NCBI GenBank assembly: GCA_029465975.1
Contig: CM055737.1
Coordinates: 14,170,459 to 14,234,458 of the forward strand
Direction: 5' to 3'
Length of the DNA: 64,000 nucleotides
DNA from: Dallia pectoralis
Lineage: Eukaryota; Chordata; Actinopteri; Esociformes; Umbridae
The notes under the pieces are model-generated. The model did no database searches and had not been told where the DNA came from. It saw nothing but the letters and a program-made list of their open reading frames with translations. Positions 21,991-32,779 of the stretch are shown piece after piece (the first letter of the stretch is position 1; every line of letters begins with the position of its first letter). Both the position numbers and the translations under genes were made by a program.

Positions 21991-23370
21991 TTTTGAGAGT
22001 GCTTGTGGCGATCTCCAAGTTTTTAAGTAAGAGTTTTTTTGCATTCATTCTAGGACAAATAAAATTGATGAATTTAGGTTAAACTGAGATAAACCGTAGA
22101 AACTTTGAATAAACACCCTGACAACCAATGTTATTTAGTTGCATTTTCTTGTAAAATTAATAGTTTTGAAATTGTGTTGTGCGAGATCAAAGCATGGCCA
22201 AATTGTAAAAACATGACCTGAGGTGTTCCTGCTCAATTAAAACCCAATAATTTATTAAAATAAATAACATTTATGGAATACTTATTTTAAATGCACACTT
22301 ACTTGAAATACAACCTGGGCCTTCTGTAAAAGCTGCAATGGAAAAATATAATGGATGTGAGTATCAGGCGCCACAAGAAAACATATTGTATTTTCACAAG
22401 ATTTATTGTTATATTTTAAAAATAAGGACTTGTGTTGCTAGGGCTGATATTGGGGCATACTGTCGTAACTGTGACCGGTCTTACACACTCCAGACTGGTA
22501 GGTGGTGGTGTTCAGCTCTGGTTGCGGTCTGCCAAAACAATCGAAGAAGTGACAGACGGACGACACAGTCTCGTTTCAAAATGTTCAGTAACCTACATTT
22601 TATTCTGTGTGTATGAGCAAATTAACTTTCTAATCGACAAATAATTTTATCAGTGAAATTGGGAACAATGAGGTGGATTAACCCTAGTTGACGGTAAGGA
22701 TAATACAATTAGCCAGTACATTACCTTGGTTTCGTAGTCCGGGAATGGTCGTTAGCTAAGTTGATCTTCTTATGCTAACTAGCTAGTATGAACAGCTTAA
22801 ACTAGCCAAACAGTGCTCCTTAGGAGCAGCTAACTTAGATAAAGCAATACAATACCACATTTACACAACAATACCATATGAACTAACAATACATAACGTA
22901 CACATTTTATTTATAGATCCGTTTTGTGTTGCTATAGCTATAATAATATATATACTTATATAGTTTAGTAATATAGTACTTACAGTAGACGTTGGTAGCT
23001 AGAAAAAGCTTTGTTATTAAATGTATTTAACTTATACCAAACTATCTTTGTAACTAATAACTAACTAAAGATAAAATCAGGTAATCTAATACTTATATTA
23101 CTGCAAAACTAAAGGTGGTCCTATGCTGAGTAAAGATGTGAATAACTGACAGGAAAATAGCGGGCATGTCTGAATCTTTTGAAATGATAGACAGTGAAGC
23201 TGCATTTTCTTGTTGTTGATTGGCTAAATAGTAGGAACATTCTGGAAGGGGCGGGGGGGAGGAGGCAGCGCGCTCTGATATCGATGAGAACAGCTGGTCC
23301 TCCTGACAAAGGCATGGCTGCCAGGCAACAGCCACCGACACTGCAATCAACAGCCATAGACATATCCTGC
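21991..23370. other. A+T-rich stretch without recognised genes
   Basis: Nothing supported is seen. Short open frames (for example around 22338-22616) have no recognisable motif. 22820-23090 is particularly A+T-rich. The sequence may be diverged transposon interior continuing from the CACTA remnant. Confidence 0.5.
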
Positions 23371-23419
23371 AGCAATGAATGAATGAATGGGTTAGTTCTT
23401 ACTCTGGGTCTCTGTTTAC

Positions 23420-23645
23420 ACGTTAGCATGTTAGCTAGCGTTAGCATGTTAGCTAGCGTTAGCATGCTAGCTAGCGTTAGCGCGCTAGCTAATGTTAGCG
23501 CGCTAGCTAACGTTAGCATGTTAGCTAGCGTTAGCGCGCTAGCTAGCTACAGCTGCAGCATGAATGAATTGGTAAGTTCTTTCTCTGGGTCTCTGTTTAC
23601 ACGTTAGCATGTTAGCTAGCGTTAGCGCGCTAGCTAGCGTTAGCA
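23420..23645. repeat. 18-bp GTTAGC/GCTAGC minisatellite
   Basis: About ten units of the type GTTAGCATGTTAGCTAGC or GTTAGCGCGCTAGCTAAC. A 45-bp leader (TCTCTGGGTCTCTGTTTACAC) precedes it twice, near 23402 and 23580, so a larger block has been duplicated once. Open frames across it simply translate the repeat. Confidence 0.9.
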
Positions 23646-23664
23646 GTTTATAATGCTGTTTCAT

Positions 23665-24075
23665 ATGCTACTATGGTGCATGCAGCAGTAGTGTGTATTC
23701 ATGAGTAATGACTGATAGGTTTAACACATTGTATACTATGGTGCATGTAGCAGCAGTGTTTATTCATGATTAATGACTGATAGGTTTAACACATTGTATA
23801 CTATGGTGCATGCAGCAGCAGTGTGTATTCATGAGTATTGACTGATAGGTTTAACACATTTGTATACTATGGTGCATGTAGCAGCAGTGTGTATTCATGA
23901 GTAATGACTGATAGGTTTAACACATTGTATACTATGTGCATGCAGCAGTAGTGTGTATTCATGAGTAATGACTGATAGGTTGAACACATTGCATACTATG
24001 GTGCATGTAGCAGCAGTGTGTATTCATGAGTAATGACTGATAGGTTTAACACATTGCATACTATGGCGCAGCAGC
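23665..24075. repeat. About 65-bp minisatellite
   Basis: Six and a part copies of a unit beginning CTATGGTGCATG and containing GTGTATTCATGAGTAATGAC and TAGGTTTAACACATTG. Starts lie near 23671, 23735, 23800, 23866, 23931, 23995 and 24060. It ends about 45 bp before the left end of the HECT/integrase element. Confidence 0.9.
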
Positions 24076-24121
24076 AGCAGTGTCACCTCCGTTTGGCAGT
24101 TGATATCAGTACACAGTCGAC

Positions 24122-24141
24122 TACGGGTGGCCGCAAGCACA
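24122..24141 (+). repeat. Left terminal inverted repeat
   Basis: TACGGGTGGCCGCAAGCACA matches the reverse complement of 31570-31589 over the outer 12 bases apart from one extra G, then loosely. It starts about 95 bp before the ligase ATG. Confidence 0.65.
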
Positions 24142-24216
24142 CATCATCACAATTTCAGCGAAATTGTACGCTATCTAGTTATATATTTGTTATTTCACTA
24201 GATAAACGTAGGATTG

Positions 24217-27200
24217 ATGGTGCCACATGGAGCTGATGGAACTGATTTAAAACCTCTAAGAGGGAAAACACTCCCGTTATTTACAGACCCGGAGGTAGCT
24301 GCTCCTGATCTACTAAAACAAGCTGTCCAGAAATTTAGGACTTTTAATAAGGACATGCAGGAAGGACCTTATGTCCTTTTGTATCCTGACTGCTCAGAGG
24401 GGGTCCATGTGCCTGGGTCAGAAAGGCCATTCAAATTGGCAGAATATAAAAAGGAAGGCATATTCCAGGATCACTTTTTTCATTTGCCTGGAAAAACACC
24501 ATAAAGGAGGTTAGTGGATCTCATGATTCAATATGTTTACATATTGTTTACATATTAGCAGATACTCTGCTGGATGATAAATAATGGTTGTTTTATTTTT
24601 CAGTGGATGATTCCTCGGACTCAGATTCTGAAATTCTCATCACAACAAGGAGCGGAGCTGATTTCAATCGAGCCGACACTTTGGTACATCAGTTATTTCT
24701 CTTTTTTTTTAAACGTTTATGTATGTTTGTATTTATTCATTTATTTATTTATTAGATGTACATTAGATTACGTTATTTCAATATTTTTGCTGATCTCCAA
24801 CACGACAAGTTTAAGCTACAAGATGAGCGCCCATGACCGCAATTCAAACGTGACTGAACGAGCTTCCATAAGTGAGGAGAAAGCAGACAGTTCATATGAG
24901 AGGAAAGACTAATTCAGTGGTAGGGAAGTGGTTCAGCTTTCTGAGATCTGATAAACTTCAGGTTTCAGCGTGGTGCTAAATGTGCCGGAGAATGAGAGGC
25001 TCAAAAGCGCATAAAGCCAACATGGAGCTTGGATCGTCCGCATTGACTGGCCCATGACGTCATGATGGACATGCGCTTTTGAGCTTCTCTCTCGTGTCTC
25101 TTAACAACTTTAAGCCTGTTTTAACAACTTTATCCACGGTCACGTAGCGAACTCATGAACTCACCTCTTCATTGTCTAACATGTTCACTAACGTTAAACG
25201 ATATTTTCATAAGAACAAGTTTTGTTGCAGGAAGTTTTGTGTAAAGAATAATATAATCAGCCTATGTTATTGTTTAAAGTTAAATATATTAATAAGGTCA
25301 GTCTCAGAGTCAAATTGTTTATTTATACTTGTTTGTATAAAGGTTAAAATCAAATAAAAGGTGAACTTTAATTTATTTGTACCGTTTTATTTCTAAAATA
25401 TTATTTAGTTTTATAGGAGGAGGCTCAAAAGACTTGGAAAATGTATTTTTCAGAAGATTGTAGGTACAGACATCCGTTGTGTGGGTGTTCATGGCATTTT
25501 TTCTGAGGCTTTTATATTGTTCATATCGATATCGGAATTATATCGTATCGACCGAAATTAAGAAATATATCGTGATACAAACATTTTGCCATATCGTCCA
25601 GCCCTAAGGTCAATACAGCACAGGACTGAAGTTGCTGTGCATTGTTCTAGTGCAATATGCTGTTGAAATACAAGCATTTTTTGTGAAAGTAAATTTTCTG
25701 TTTTTTACTGTATTTGATTAATGTCATTGTATAAAAAGAGGTTTAAATAAATACAAATCTTACAGATATACATGATTTGTATAAATTGTATTTCTGTGGT
25801 AAGATGACTTGAAATGACTCGAAACTAAAATGGTAGGACTTTGGACTCGACTTGAGACTTTTGACTCGACTCGGGACTTGCCTCATCTTTGACTCGACTT
25901 GACTCGGGACTCGAGGGCAAAGACTTGAGACTTACTTGTGACTTGCATAACAATGACTTTGTCCCACCCCTGGTAAGTACACAGACCTGTATTCACCAAA
26001 TGTTGAGTAAGAGGACGAAGAGCCGGTTGCTGTCATTGTGAAGAATATCCAACACACAGCAATTTAATATGACAGCTTTTGACTATAGCAAGTTTTATCA
26101 CTGTACAATAGTTCTGGTATATCTGGAATATTCACAAATACGGTCACTTTTTGTCATTACAGGGAGGAGACGGACATTACATTACCTGACATCGTAGCAA
26201 ACCTGTCGCATCCCATTGATCATAAAAGAGTCAGCCGGTTCAACATCTCAAGGGCTAATGTTTGGGATGGGGCAGTCAGAGGTTTCAAGCGTATAACATA
26301 TTCTGAAACCTGTGACATGCTGGTCAAATTTACTGATGATACTGGTTATCTGGAAGAGGGAATTGACACTGGTGGTCCAAGACGAGAGTTTTTAACTCTA
26401 CTAATGAAACTCATAAAAGACCGGCCCATTTTTGATGGACCAGAAGGACATCGGTTCTTGGTCTACAATGCAAATGGTATGCATATGGGTTAGATGTGTA
26501 CTACATGCTATTAATGGTTGGTTAATGATCATTGACCATATATATCGCATGACATATGCTTGTATATTACAGTATATAATACATTGTTTGTTATTATTTT
26601 GCAATATGAATTAATTCACAGCTGTTAGGGAGGACTACCTGGCAGGAAAGATTGCTGTGTCAGTTGTACATGGAGGTCCAGGACCCCATTTCCTGTCAAA
26701 AGATCTTATCACAAGACAATATCTTGCAGGCCAGCCTTCATTCAAAGCACCAATTCATTTAATAACTGATGAAGAAATAGGGAAAGCTTTGCAAGAGGTG
26801 AGAATATCATAAGGTGTACAGTTTAGTAGGGCAGAGTTTTACATAGTTCCTTCAGTGTTTTGGGACAAAGTTTACTTACTATATCAGGTGCAGAATTTGT
26901 TAATTTTTTTTATAGTTTTTGATGGTGTTAGATTAAATGCATGTATGTCATAAAACAACAGGACAGGAGATGCAGTGTTTATGATGATATCATGTCTTTC
27001 AGATTGAGAATGCTGCTTCATTGGATGATCTGCGGGAATGTATGATGAGACACAGCTCAATGTTACAGACAGCAGGTTGTCTGAGACATGTGGCTACTGT
27101 GGGAGAAAAGGACAAAGTCCTGTCAGACTACCTCCAATGGTATATTATAGACCGCAACTCATCTGTAATTGAAAGGTAAGATGATATTTGTAGTGGTGAA

Positions 27201-29257
27201 ATTCTTTTTTTGTATTTTTGTAAGAACCTTTAGTTTGAAATTCTTCATGGTCCCCTTCTTTGGTTTACACAAGCATGTATATCTGTTATCAATTAATCAC
27301 TGTGACAGAACTTGTATCTTAGTGTATTTCAACGGATATGGGATGTCGCTTCATTCTGTCTTGTGTCAAACTACAGTGCCTTCATTAAGTCTGCACACAC
27401 CTTATAGATTCAATGTAAAAGAGATATTTTTCCTAATCAATCGACTCACAAAACATTAGAATGCAAAAATTAGATCTCAGGTTTCTCCTCCTGACTAACT
27501 TCTCCATACAGTTCAAGAAAAAAATCAGTCCAGTTACCTCTTAAAGTGATCCATCCACCTCTTCTGCACATCTGGCATCAGAGTGATGGTTTGAGGTTCA
27601 CTTGATCTGTCACACCCTTGACGACTCGTAAAGGGTTATATAGGCTATATTATATAAAATCAGATATAAAGAGTGTGGTGGTGGGTGTGTAAAGGGTTAT
27701 ATAGGTTATATTATATAAAATCAGATATAAAGAGTGTGGTGGTGGGTGTGTAAAGGGTTATATAGGTTATATTATATAAAATCAGATATAAAGAGTGTGG
27801 TGATGGGTGTGTAAAGGGTTATATAGGTTATATTATATAAAATCAGATATAAAGAGTGTGGTGGTGGGTGTGTAAAGGGTTATATAGGTTATATTATATA
27901 AAATCAGATATAAAGAGTGTGGTGATGGGTGTGTAAAGGGTTATATAGGCTATATTATATAAAATCAGATATAAAGAGTGTGGTGGTGGGTGTGTAAAGG
28001 GTTATATAGGTTATATTATATAAAATCAGATATAAAGAGTGTGGTGGTGGGTGTGTAAAGGGTTATATAGGTTATATTATATAAAATCAGATATAAAGAG
28101 TGTGGTGGTGGGTGTGTAAAGGGTTATATAGGCTATATTATATAAAATCAGATATAAAGAGTGTGGTGATGGGTGTGTAAAGGGTTATATAGGCTATATT
28201 ATAGAAAAATCAGATATAAAGAGTGTGGTGGTGGGTGTGTAAACCCTGTAGTTTCATACACAAGGAATCCAGGCTGGAATTACTCCTAAAGGTCCTACAA
28301 CAGGGTACTGAGAAGAGTTCATTAAGTTATGCAAGTCAGTTTTTATTAAATTTGCTACAATTTCTAAACCTGTTTTTGCTTTGTCGTTACAAATATTAAT
28401 ATTGTATTATTTAATTTGACAAATTTTGACAAGGTGCATGGGGTGTGTAGACTTTTTGAAGGCACCATATAAGTGCTCAAGCCACCCAGCTGTCAGTCTT
28501 TCCAGTCTTTAGTGTATGTGTGTAATACTTAGTTTGTAACAATTCACCGTTGATATGCAATGCAAATATAGGGTTCTTTAAATCAATTTTCAACAAAACC
28601 ATTTTTCCTCCAAATGTATGTTTCTTAAGGTGGATAGTAATTGTAGGGAATATAATATTTAATTGTTTTCTTTAGATCATTTAAAATGATCTAATCAGTG
28701 AAACAATGTTTGTGTTCACTTTGTAGGTTCAGAGACAGTCTTTCAACCCTTGACTTCTTGACTGCACTACAACAACATCCTACCTTGCTGGCCCCTGTCC
28801 TATGCCACTCTGAAAAGCGACTAACTGCTTTGGAACTAGAGAGACTCTTCAAGCCTGACCTCAGTCCTTTGGGGAGTGATCGAAGACTTAAAGAAAGTCA
28901 AACCATTGCCTGCTGGGCAGATTATCTCCTTGACTGTGAAGGTGTGTTAGTTTATTTGTTTTTTTATAACTATTTAAAAAACACATGGCAAATATGTATC
29001 TAAATTGTTTTTCTTTGCAGAAGGCCAGGCTGCTGTGTCTGTGGAAGATGTGTTGATGTTTGCTACTGGGCTGTCTTCACTTCCCCCCATCTGGCTTGGA
29101 ACCACTGCCTCAAATAGAGTTTCTGGATGACTCTGCGTTCCAAATGGCAAACACATGTTCAAACTCCTTGAGATTACCACTCCTAGACTCATACCCTTTG
29201 TTTAAGTCACAAATGGACTTTGGAATTCAAAATAGCCCTGGATTTGGCTGTTTCTAA
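24217..29257 (+). CDS. HECT-type E3 ubiquitin ligase, G2E3-like (spliced, two frameshifts)
   Basis: Seven exons: 24217-24509, 24604-24683, 26167-26476 (acceptor could be 26163, but only 26167 keeps phase), 26622-26797, 27003-27175, 28727-28941 and 29021-29257. All have GT and AG at intron ends and compatible phases. The protein would have about 490 residues: an N-terminal region with PYVLLYPDCSE, an acidic DDSSDSDSE linker, then a divergent HECT domain with EEGIDTGGPRREFLTLLM, SVVHGGPGPHF and the active-site block ANTCSNSLRLP; the Cys codon is 29156-29158. HECT enzymes take ubiquitin on this Cys and pass it to a target. Defects: a short deletion near 24455 and one extra C in the C6 run near 29082 shift the frame; the second could be a sequencing error. 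Related fish proteins are usually named G2/M-phase-specific E3 ligase-like. Confidence 0.85.
24775..25972 (+). mobile_element. Non-autonomous hAT element, copy B (5'-truncated)
   Basis: Lies in intron 2 of the HECT gene. From about TTTCAATATTTTTGCTGATC it follows the complete copy at 38540-40592 to the end GACTTTGTCCCACCCCTG. The other end is missing. GTAAGTAC follows as the presumed right half of the target duplication, with no left partner. The intron's splice sites are unaffected. Confidence 0.8.
27627..28243. repeat. 61-bp minisatellite in intron 5 of the HECT gene
   Basis: About ten copies of GTAAAGGGTTATATAGG, then TTATATTATATAAAATCAG, ATATAAAGAGTGTGG and TGGTGGGTGT. Variants are single-base (GGTGG/GATGG, GGTTA/GGCTA). 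It enlarges the intron to about 1.55 kb. Confidence 0.95.
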
Positions 29258-29461
29258 GATATGATGGATAACCGTTGAATTTAAGTCTGAAAAAGGTGTT
29301 GTTAAAGGTGCAATTTAATGTTCAGTTGCCAAAGTTGTTTTATAATGTAACAGTATGTGAGCATGTTTTTTTTCTTACAGTTAACATTGAAAATGTTTTA
29401 GATCTGACTCAAGTTGGGATCACTGTTGGATAAACAAACAAGAAATGTTGTTTTCTATACT

Positions 29462-29467
29462 AATAAA
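29462..29467 (+). promoter_or_regulatory. Poly(A) signal, HECT gene
   Basis: AATAAA about 205 bp after the HECT stop codon and the first one downstream of it, giving a short 3' UTR that ends about 150 bp before the end of the convergent integrase gene. Confidence 0.6.
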
Positions 29468-29615
29468 TACACATTACTATTTTTTGATTGGTTCACTCCA
29501 CACTTACAGACAATTAAGCTGTCGATGACAGATTCATAAACATTGTGTTCAGACAGACAGCAGTATTCCACCACTATAAAAACCCTCCTTTTTGGTAATT
29601 TTATAGCTGTGACAT

Positions 29616-31255
29616 TTATTTTAGTTTAATGTACAGTTCTGATGCAGACTCCCAGTTCTCTGGCTTCTGTAACTGGCTGTGCTCCATGGCAAAGTCCAAG
29701 TAATCCTGCATGTTTAGGTCCCCACAAGGAGTTATTGACAGGTTTGCCTCAGGAAGGGCATCCAGTTCAGCCTGTTCAATTGGAAATCTGCAGTCTCTGG
29801 AGCCAAACCTGTTATGTAGAAAACAGTTGCATTTATTTTCATTAAGCTAAAACGTTAGATTATTACTTTTATCTGTTTATCATCAATGTGTCACCTGTGT
29901 GGTAAATAGAAGAGTTCACTGGGCACTCCTCCTGGACATGCTGCTGTTCTGGAAGGGCGAATCCTGTGACTGTTCCACAGTCTCACACACTCATCCAAGT
30001 CCTTCTGAATAACATCACTAAAGCAATATCTCAACAGGCACTGATGCTCATGACTCCCATTGAAGTATCCGGCGTCTCTAAGGTCTGCAAATAAGAACTG
30101 AGACCTGCAGAAATGGATACACATTGTAGTTATACTTTTAAGTATATACACATGCATGAATAATAAAATTAAGTTTTGTAATAAAATGTATGGTCTATGC
30201 AACTTTTGGTCATTATATTTTCTTTTCAGGAACAACTACTTTTCCTGACGGGCAAGATTTGTTTTACATTTTTATTGATCTTTATTGTGCGTTTGTTTTT
30301 CATTACTCCTTCCTGAGAGGAAATGACAAAAAAGAATGACCAAGAAATACAAAGACCCCCTTTGCAGACCATTCACCTTCCCTTCTAAATATAGACCACC
30401 AGGACTCAATTCGCTGGTTATTTATAGTTGAGCCGTACATGTGGCTGGACGCTCCAGAATAGTAGTCACTGTGATGGTGGCGCAGCGTACATTGAATTGC
30501 AGCCATTATGCCGTTCTCAGTTCCGCAATCAGTCCTCAGTCTCATGGGGACTAAACCGAGGTTTCGCACACATGACATGAAATAGTGAGCAATCACTGTT
30601 GGGTTATTATTTGTTGGTCCACATTCAAGCCACAGTACTTTACGTGAAAATCCATCTATGCAACCCGAAATGGCCAAACCGAATGGCTTGAGTTTATCAT
30701 AACCATCTGCGTGCCACATATAGTTAGGTCCCATTGAGTGGTAGGTTCTTCTTATAAACCTTCTGCGGGCTCTGCTCTCACAACCTCGAGGATTAACCTC
30801 CCGGAGCAAATTCATCACATCATCTCTCTTTACTCGCAGATTGTACTTTTGTTTAAGTACCTGCCACATCGTGCAGTAGCCAAATAGTTGTCCAGGTCCA
30901 CGGAGTTCCAATCTGATGGCGTTACTCACAGCGTTTCAGGAGGAATAATGCTTTCTGCGGTACAACCCGGCTTCGTTCAGCTTACTTTTGAGAGTCCTCA
31001 AGCTGATGTTTACACCGTGTATACTTGACATAATGTCCACGATTACAGCGTATGAGTGGCCCTCATTAAAGTATTGAACGCATTGATGCAGTATGTCCGG
31101 TGTTTCTGTCTGTCCGCGTCCTTTAAAAACTCCAAACACCGACCGCATGTAAAACAAAACCGCATTAAAATGTTCATATGCTTGCCACAAAACGGGCAAA
31201 AAAAAATGCTTGTCCGTGGTCCATATTTGGTCACCAGGAACTTAATTTTCACCAT
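29616..31255 (-). CDS. DDE integrase/transposase with zinc ribbon (spliced, disrupted)
   Basis: Three coding exons on the minus strand: 31255-30370, 30104-29895 and 29808-29616, about 430 residues. Order: zinc ribbon with Cys20, Cys23, Cys34 and Cys37; a helix-turn-helix-like segment (YFNEGHSYAVIVDIM to LRTLKSKLNEAGLYRR); the integrase core with WHADGYDKL (first Asp), GCIDGFSRKVLWLECG, LRTDCGTENG (second Asp) and NNQRIESWW (Glu), 40 residues between the last two; then ADLRDAGYFNG, LDECVRLWNSHRIRPSR and a C-terminal exon. It would cut and join the element's ends. Defects: a frameshift near 31140, an in-frame TGA at 30936-30938, and a weak donor (GTCTGC) for intron 1. AATAAA overlaps the TAA stop. 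Confidence 0.82.
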
Positions 31256-31354
31256 TGACTAAACAAAGATAACCCAAATAGACCGCGCTCACCAACAACC
31301 TTTAACCTATCACTTCCGGTATGTGGCACCCTCCCTTTCCGTGTGGAATCTGTC

Positions 31355-31580
31355 ATTTGTAAATTTGTTTCGGGACTTATAAAAGTGTTTTGCGTCTTGT
31401 TAATTTTTCTCAGCTCTAGTAAAAATGTTTTGTGTCTTGTTAATTTGTTTTCTAAAATGTAAATTTGTTTTGGCCTTCGTAAAAGTGTTTTGCCCATGTA
31501 ATTGTGTTTTATGGTATGTAAAAATGTTTTCCAAAATGTAAAAGTGTTTCACACTTTGTAATGTTGTTTTGCACTTCTCG
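31355..31580. repeat. Subterminal repeats at the right transposon end
   Basis: Nine or ten short units of the form GTAAAANTGTTTTG, each followed by 4-8 variable bases, between the integrase start and the right inverted end. Such clusters commonly serve as transposase binding sites; that role is inferred. The left end lacks a matching cluster. Confidence 0.6.
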
Positions 31581-31589
31581 GCCACCGTA
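31570..31589 (-). repeat. Right terminal inverted repeat
   Basis: TGCACTTCTCGGCCACCGTA at the extreme right (counting the last 20 bases), the reverse complement of TACGGTGGCCGAGAAG and partner of the end at 24122. Confidence 0.65.
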
Positions 31590-32779
31590 GATATGGTCAC
31601 AGTAGACCGATCTGAATTGGAGTATGTTGACTATGGCCAGATTGATAATTTATTTCAGACCCACATTAATCAGCTCCAATTTAAATCATATTTCTGTTCT
31701 GCAATAAATAATTTGTCATTCATGTTTGTGTATTTAAAATAAAACATGTGTATAGTGTATATATGTGGCCCAAACATGCAGCAAGTGTGAACAGGGTTTG
31801 CTGTGGATCTTTCACCAATTATATAATACTAAACACATTTGTTTTTGGCTATACAAATACATGAAATTACTTGGTGATGTAAGTAACATAGCTGGTCTAT
31901 AGATTATGTTGCCACAACGTCGTAGGAAGGTTAGGAAATGACCAGATGCCATGGTCATTATATTACCTTCAGATTACGTTGCCACAACCTCTTGAGAAGG
32001 TTACGTCACGACGTGACCAATCCATGACGTCACGGTTGGTCGTGGTTACGTAACGTGTTTGCTGGGATAGCAGTGGTAAGTAATACGTATTTTGTAATAC
32101 GTACATTTTTAATGACGAATTCCTCTGTTTACTGATGTGCAAAATGTAGCTAATTGATAAACCCTCAAAATACTATGTTATAATGTTAAAAATGTTACAC
32201 TGCACGTGGTCGCAATTTTGCGTAGTTGAGTCGCCGCCTTTTTAACCTAAAGAATAGCGCGCATTAACATGTCTAACATTACGCCATTTTCCCATCTTTG
32301 GTTTGGCTGGGTATACTTGTGTAATAGTGATGGGAAGTTAGATTCATTACTGAACAGTATACCGTCATATAAGTAATGTGCCTGCGCCAAAAATAACGAA
32401 ATTATTGTATGAATGAATGTATGAAAAATATCAAATGGTTCATCAATCGCCAATCACTATTGTGTAATAATATTTGTGCGGAAACCGCACAGAGACATCA
32501 CTGAAAAACCACCTGGCATTCATAGAATGGACACATTGGCTGGCAAAAGACTATGTAGATGGTCCACTTGGACGATTGTTGCTTGACATACGTCATATGT
32601 ACAAATTAAAGCATTGAAAATGTTAGTTTTGTTTATGTTTAAAGAATGCTCTTTTGTTTATTTGTGCATTTTCAGATCAGTGCCTTGTTTTAATGTGCAG
32701 CCTTGTGATTTAGTATTATAATAAAATACAATGTATATTTACAATTTTAAAGACATTAATTGGTACACACGGATTCACA
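31590..32779. other. Intergenic, no gene recognised
   Basis: Mostly A+T-rich. The stretch 31880-32065 has two copies of a GTTGCCACAACNTC motif, several ACGT/GACGTCACG palindromes and ends in GTGTTTGCTGGGATAGCAG, a pattern seen in fish repeat elements, but I cannot define its ends. Confidence 0.4.

Larger units (their letters stand above)
24122..31589. mobile_element. Putative DNA transposon carrying a HECT ligase and a DDE integrase
   Basis: 7468-bp unit bounded by inverted ends: left TACGGGTGGCCGCAAG, right (reverse complement) TACGGTGGCCGAGAAG. It holds two convergent spliced genes, a HECT-type ligase on the plus strand (24217-29257) and a DDE integrase on the minus strand (31255-29616), both wholly inside the ends. 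The right end has a cluster of short subterminal repeats. No longer target duplication is seen; the flanks GTCGAC and GATATG do not match, but the terminal TA on both sides could itself be a 2-bp duplication. A truncated hAT copy and a minisatellite sit in introns of the ligase. The class is uncertain; an IS3EU-like integrase-type DNA transposon is my best guess. Confidence 0.65.

Noticed and set aside
23121..23607. Open frames on both strands over the GTTAGC repeat
   Set aside because: Pure translation of an 18-bp repeat (Leu-Thr-Leu-Ala-Ser or Ser-Met-Leu-Ala type).
24574..24912. Open frame of 112 codons
   Set aside because: It contains exon 2 of the HECT gene in the wrong frame and then runs into the intron and a hAT insertion.
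29642..29845. Plus-strand open frame
   Set aside because: It is the antisense shadow of the last integrase exon.
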